This document shows, one piece after another, positions 34,619 through 64,000 of a stretch of 64,000 bases of DNA. The position numbers and the translations under genes are program-made. The notes under the pieces are model-generated. The model was not told the DNA's origin, searched no databases, and saw only the letters and a list, made by a program, of their open reading frames with translations. How positions within the stretch are numbered: the first letter of the stretch is position 1; each line of letters opens with the position of its first letter. Source of the stretch: Urophycis tenuis (lineage: Eukaryota; Chordata; Actinopteri; Gadiformes; Phycidae); the NCBI GenBank assembly GCA_036785325.1, contig JAXIVH010000018.1, forward strand, positions 1,422,059 through 1,486,058. Reading direction: 5' to 3'.

Positions 34619-35659
34619 CCCATCCTCTATTTCTCTGATGCAAGCTTCACCTCTCACTGCAGTGCCAGCAAATCTGTCAGAACATTTGTGGTTGTTATGG
34701 CGACGGACACAAGGAAGAGCTGAGTGGATGGTAGCTAAAATAAAGATTGGACACCAGCATATTAGACATGAATGATTGACGGTGTGGGTGGGGGTGGGGG
34801 TGGGGTCTTAACAATCAGAACTATGTTCAACAGGACTGGCTGTCAGAAGCCAAACATATTACATGAAAGACAGAAATAGAATTAGTCAAGAAAAGCACCT
34901 CAATGGTTTTCAGTATCCCACTAAAATGGCAAATACTGACGGAAGGAATGTTAAGGATATTTGAATGCAGTGCGCGTTGGTAATATCATTTTTTTAAATG
35001 TCACCATGACAACCAGGTGAATTATCATTCAACCCAGTTTGATTCCTTGTGCTGTAGAACATTCTGGTTGCTCCCACTGGTTCAGTTGGAGATAAGAGCC
35101 TGGTAGTTTTTGGTGAGAGTTGATATTTGTTTCTGTAATCCTGTAATGCAGTTCCCATGGACCATCGACCTTGAATGTCTACATACTGTATATGTTTATG
35201 TGTGCATAGAGGTTGTTACTCTCACAGCAAGGACTTAATGCCAGAAAGTTTAAAGATTAGTATGTTGGGATCGGTACCACTATAATTAAGGACCCAGGCA
35301 TTGTTGCACATTTGTCACTAACTCCCACTAAACACTATTTTAGACATAACAGAAAAACATATTTTTTACTTTATTGTTGAATCCATATGATATCAATTTC
35401 GGGTGTTCCTGTTGTGTTGTCTTTATTGCTTTTCCTATTATTGTTTTGTTTTATTTTGTAACCATTTCAATAGTGGGGAACAAGTCTGAAATGTCTCTCT
35501 GCAGACAAAAGTGGTAGATATCACTGCTTAGTACTACAAAGCCATCTCTTTTGTTAAAAATGTATTCCCACACTGAAGATGATATTACTGTAATGACATA
35601 TAGTAATGACCAGACTGCACAATATGCACACTGCCTTGAGAATCCAATTAATTCAGGAC

Positions 35660-35664
<5 letters not shown>

Positions 35665-35716
<52 letters not shown>
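35665..35716. repeat. (AT)n microsatellite
   Basis: About 50 bp of perfect AT dinucleotides, followed by CAGTATATATATG. Confidence 0.97.
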
Positions 35717-35719
<3 letters not shown>

Positions 35720-36419
35720 TATATATATGTGTAAACAATAGAGGTATTGAGGGTATTGCCTTAGGATTGTTGTCAGGAATATTGAAATAATGACCATTTG
35801 TTAAAATCTAAGGGGACAAACGTTTCCATGTTTTCGAGCACTGTCATAATCCAGCCAAGTCCCATTTGTATAGAACTCTAATGCATCTCCATTGTGTAGA
35901 ACTCTAATGCACACTTTATACTCCACATAGCGTCCAACTGACCTTACGTAATGCTTTCGTAAACTTGTGACTGTCATGACCCTTAAGGGGGCATTTTAAA
36001 CATTGCAATACAACATTCGTAACTTCTCTTTTTATCCTGACAACTTCTATCAGTGGCTGCATATAAAGTCCCATAATTATACTCTACATGTAATAGTCAG
36101 ACCAGCAGGGGGGAGGTCTACACAGCACATTTCAAAATAGTTTTTCTATTGCCTGTTGAGAATTTCAGCATTTTTTTTTATTAACAAAATATATTGTCAT
36201 GCTAAAATCTTTGTCTTCTCTTCTATCTCTAGCTTTTTAAATATAAAGGAGAGAAATGATTAGTGCTTTTATATTAAATACATTCATATTACTGTTAAAC
36301 ACACTGTACTTATTTTTACTGATCTAATTTTTCATATTTCTATTATCATATAGTTTTTTATTATTTATTAATGAACTAATAAAATAATTTCAACCCTATT
36401 GCTGCCGTCGTTATTTTTT

Positions 36420-37912
36420 TTATTTATAGTGTGTGTGTGTGTGCGCGCGCGCGTGCGTGTGTGCGTGTGTGGGTGTAATCCCTGGAGTGAAAGCGATGGT
36501 TTCGCCCAAACGACTTCCAGTATAAAAATATTTGTACATAATCAATACTTTGCGGACCTTCGTCCTGAAGGACACTAGCGTTTGCAACGCGTCGACAAGT
36601 CGTCGCACAAGTTTGCCAGGTCGGTTATTTGTCCCTGACGAATCACCGTAGCAGTGAGAAAGGCAGCACTCCGGGAGTGCTCAAGGCAACCAATCGTATC
36701 CGCAGCCTGGCCGGAGCACGACTACTGCGCTGGGCGTGAAGGATATCGACACAACAAAACACATCGTAATATGAAGTTGACTGCTGCTGGTTGAAGTTAT
36801 GGTTTCACAATGACGCGCCACCTTGGATTATATGATAGAAGTTGGTGAAACTTGGATATTTCGCACCATTGGTTTCGGGCGAGAAACGCTGAGGGCCACA
36901 TCAGAAGTACTGCTGCTGAGCCCCCCCTAAAATTGTTGCTTGCATTTTTGTTCTCCGGAAGGTTGGCAGTGCTCGGCTGTCAGCAGAACATGGGAGAGGA
37001 AAGTTTATTGTGGGAAGGTTTAGCTCGTTAGCTAGTTAGCTCGATCATAACGTCACACATCTGCACCTGACTCGAGATCCACATCGTCGTTCGTCCGAGT
37101 CGAATTCAATCGATATTAAAGTGGTAACAAGTTTTACTACATCATGATCAATTTCACCACTAATTCAGATTCACGGTGCTGGGATTTTACTTCGTAATCC
37201 TCTGTCGTAGAAACGTAGATTATTATTATTATTGAGACTCGGACGATTTTTTAGTGCGAATTGAAAGCGAGCAGGCGCCATCCCTACAGACGTTGCGTTT
37301 CACTTGACAGACCTTGTTTTGCCGCGAGGTAACCGCTGTAACTCGATCAATACAACATTTCAGGTGTATAAGATATTTAGCTGGCGACGCAGACATAGAG
37401 GTATAGTTCTTCTAGAGGGGTGTCGTGCAGCAGCAGCGATGCGTCATGTCAAAATGAACGCAGCAAGGTGTTTATTAACGCTGGATGTGCACAACATTGA
37501 AGTCCTTCATTTTTCCAACGCATTCAACAGCTAACACTTGCTGCCAAGCTACACGAGTGTGTCTAACAGTAAGATTTTTCTTTTTTGGGGGATTGCCTTC
37601 GCAAAAAGAGCCGTTTTGTTATTTGTCAGGTAAGGAACACGACAGATAATTTAACGTGTAGCGGTGATTACAAGAGCCAGCGACCTGGGTGCGTCTGCCT
37701 GCACAGTCTGCGGATCTGCGGCGATGTGTTCGCGGATATAAAACGTAGCTGTTTTTTCAGCCGCATCGCTACCATTTGGACATCTCGAGTAGTCAATGCC
37801 CTTCTGAGGGGTCGGTGGTTTGAACGATCACAGACGACCACACATAATTTGGCTTCTCCGTTTTTTATTTTTCCGGCTAACTTGTTAGCTAACCGTCCAA
37901 GTTTTGCCAGCA
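36420..37912 (+). promoter_or_regulatory. mink1: Likely mink1 promoter and long 5' UTR
   Basis: Sequence directly upstream of the mink1 ATG. It changes from the AT-rich spacer to a more balanced, CpG-containing composition from about 36480. A CCAAT box lies at 36690-36694; no TATA box was identified, as usual for broadly expressed kinases. Several ATGs precede the coding start (for example 37439 and 37446), so the 5' UTR may hold short upstream frames. The start site is not located. Confidence 0.4.

Positions 37913-64000
<26,088 letters not shown>

Larger units (their letters stand above)
32976..36419. other. pld2 3' flank and AT-rich spacer to mink1
   Basis: No exon recognised on either strand. 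AATAAA at 33792-33797 is a candidate pld2 polyadenylation signal, about 1.2 kb after the stop. The (CT)n and (AT)n tracts in this stretch are listed separately. Open frames over the CT tract are repeat translations (LSLS or RERE). Confidence 0.5.

Noticed and set aside
34118..34775. About 200-codon frames of LSLS or RERE
   Set aside because: Translations of a (CT)n microsatellite. The same holds for the frames at 22824-23478, 57912-58330 and all CVCV/HTHT frames.

Overview
The window is vertebrate, almost certainly teleost fish, nuclear DNA. It holds three intron-containing genes, all on the + strand: chrne (muscle nicotinic acetylcholine receptor epsilon subunit, 6801-14520), pld2 (phospholipase D2, 18891-32592) and mink1 (misshapen-like kinase 1, from 37913 and running off the right end). 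I assembled the genes by hand: exons were joined at GT-AG sites, splice phases were checked, and the proteins were compared with family sequences I know. CHRNE, PLD2 and MINK1 are also close neighbours on human 17p13, so the block is an old syntenic group. Fish-type tRNA-derived SINE pieces, a LINE tail and extremely dense, long dinucleotide repeats point to a teleost; the repeat density resembles codfishes, but that last step is only a guess.

Layout. 1-6800: upstream of chrne, with a large 35-37 bp minisatellite (about 700-2262), a CpG-rich segment (about 2880-3240), a 200-N assembly gap (3603-3802) splitting a short unrecognised reading frame, fragments of dispersed repeats and a microsatellite cluster. 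6801-14520: chrne, 12 coding exons. 14521-18890: chrne 3' flank, an AT-rich spacer, a possible pld2 promoter and non-coding exon near 16900-17090, then a long CA repeat. 18891-32592: pld2, 23 coding exons. 32593-37912: tandem repeats, an AT-rich spacer with long CT and AT tracts, then the mink1 promoter and 5' UTR. 37913-64000: mink1. Twenty-five coding exons run from the start codon to the beginning of the CNH domain; one further exon lies at the right edge. The central CNH exons are missing and the second 200-N gap (62841-63040) lies in that interval.

The three proteins do not form one pathway. CHRNE is a postsynaptic ion-channel subunit, PLD2 makes phosphatidic acid at membranes, and MINK1 is a Ste20/GCK-IV kinase acting on JNK signalling and the cytoskeleton. 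Their linkage is positional.

Two things stand out. First, two minisatellites (chrne intron 9 and mink1 intron 21) have repeat units that contain the last coding bases of the preceding exon plus its 5' splice site, so the genuine donor is followed by arrays of about 7 and 15 decoy copies. Second, otherwise intact pld2 and mink1 exons carry single-base frameshifts (four +1 in pld2, three -1 in mink1), mostly in homopolymers, and chrne exon 1 is out of phase by one base. Consensus error is the most likely cause; gene decay is less likely.
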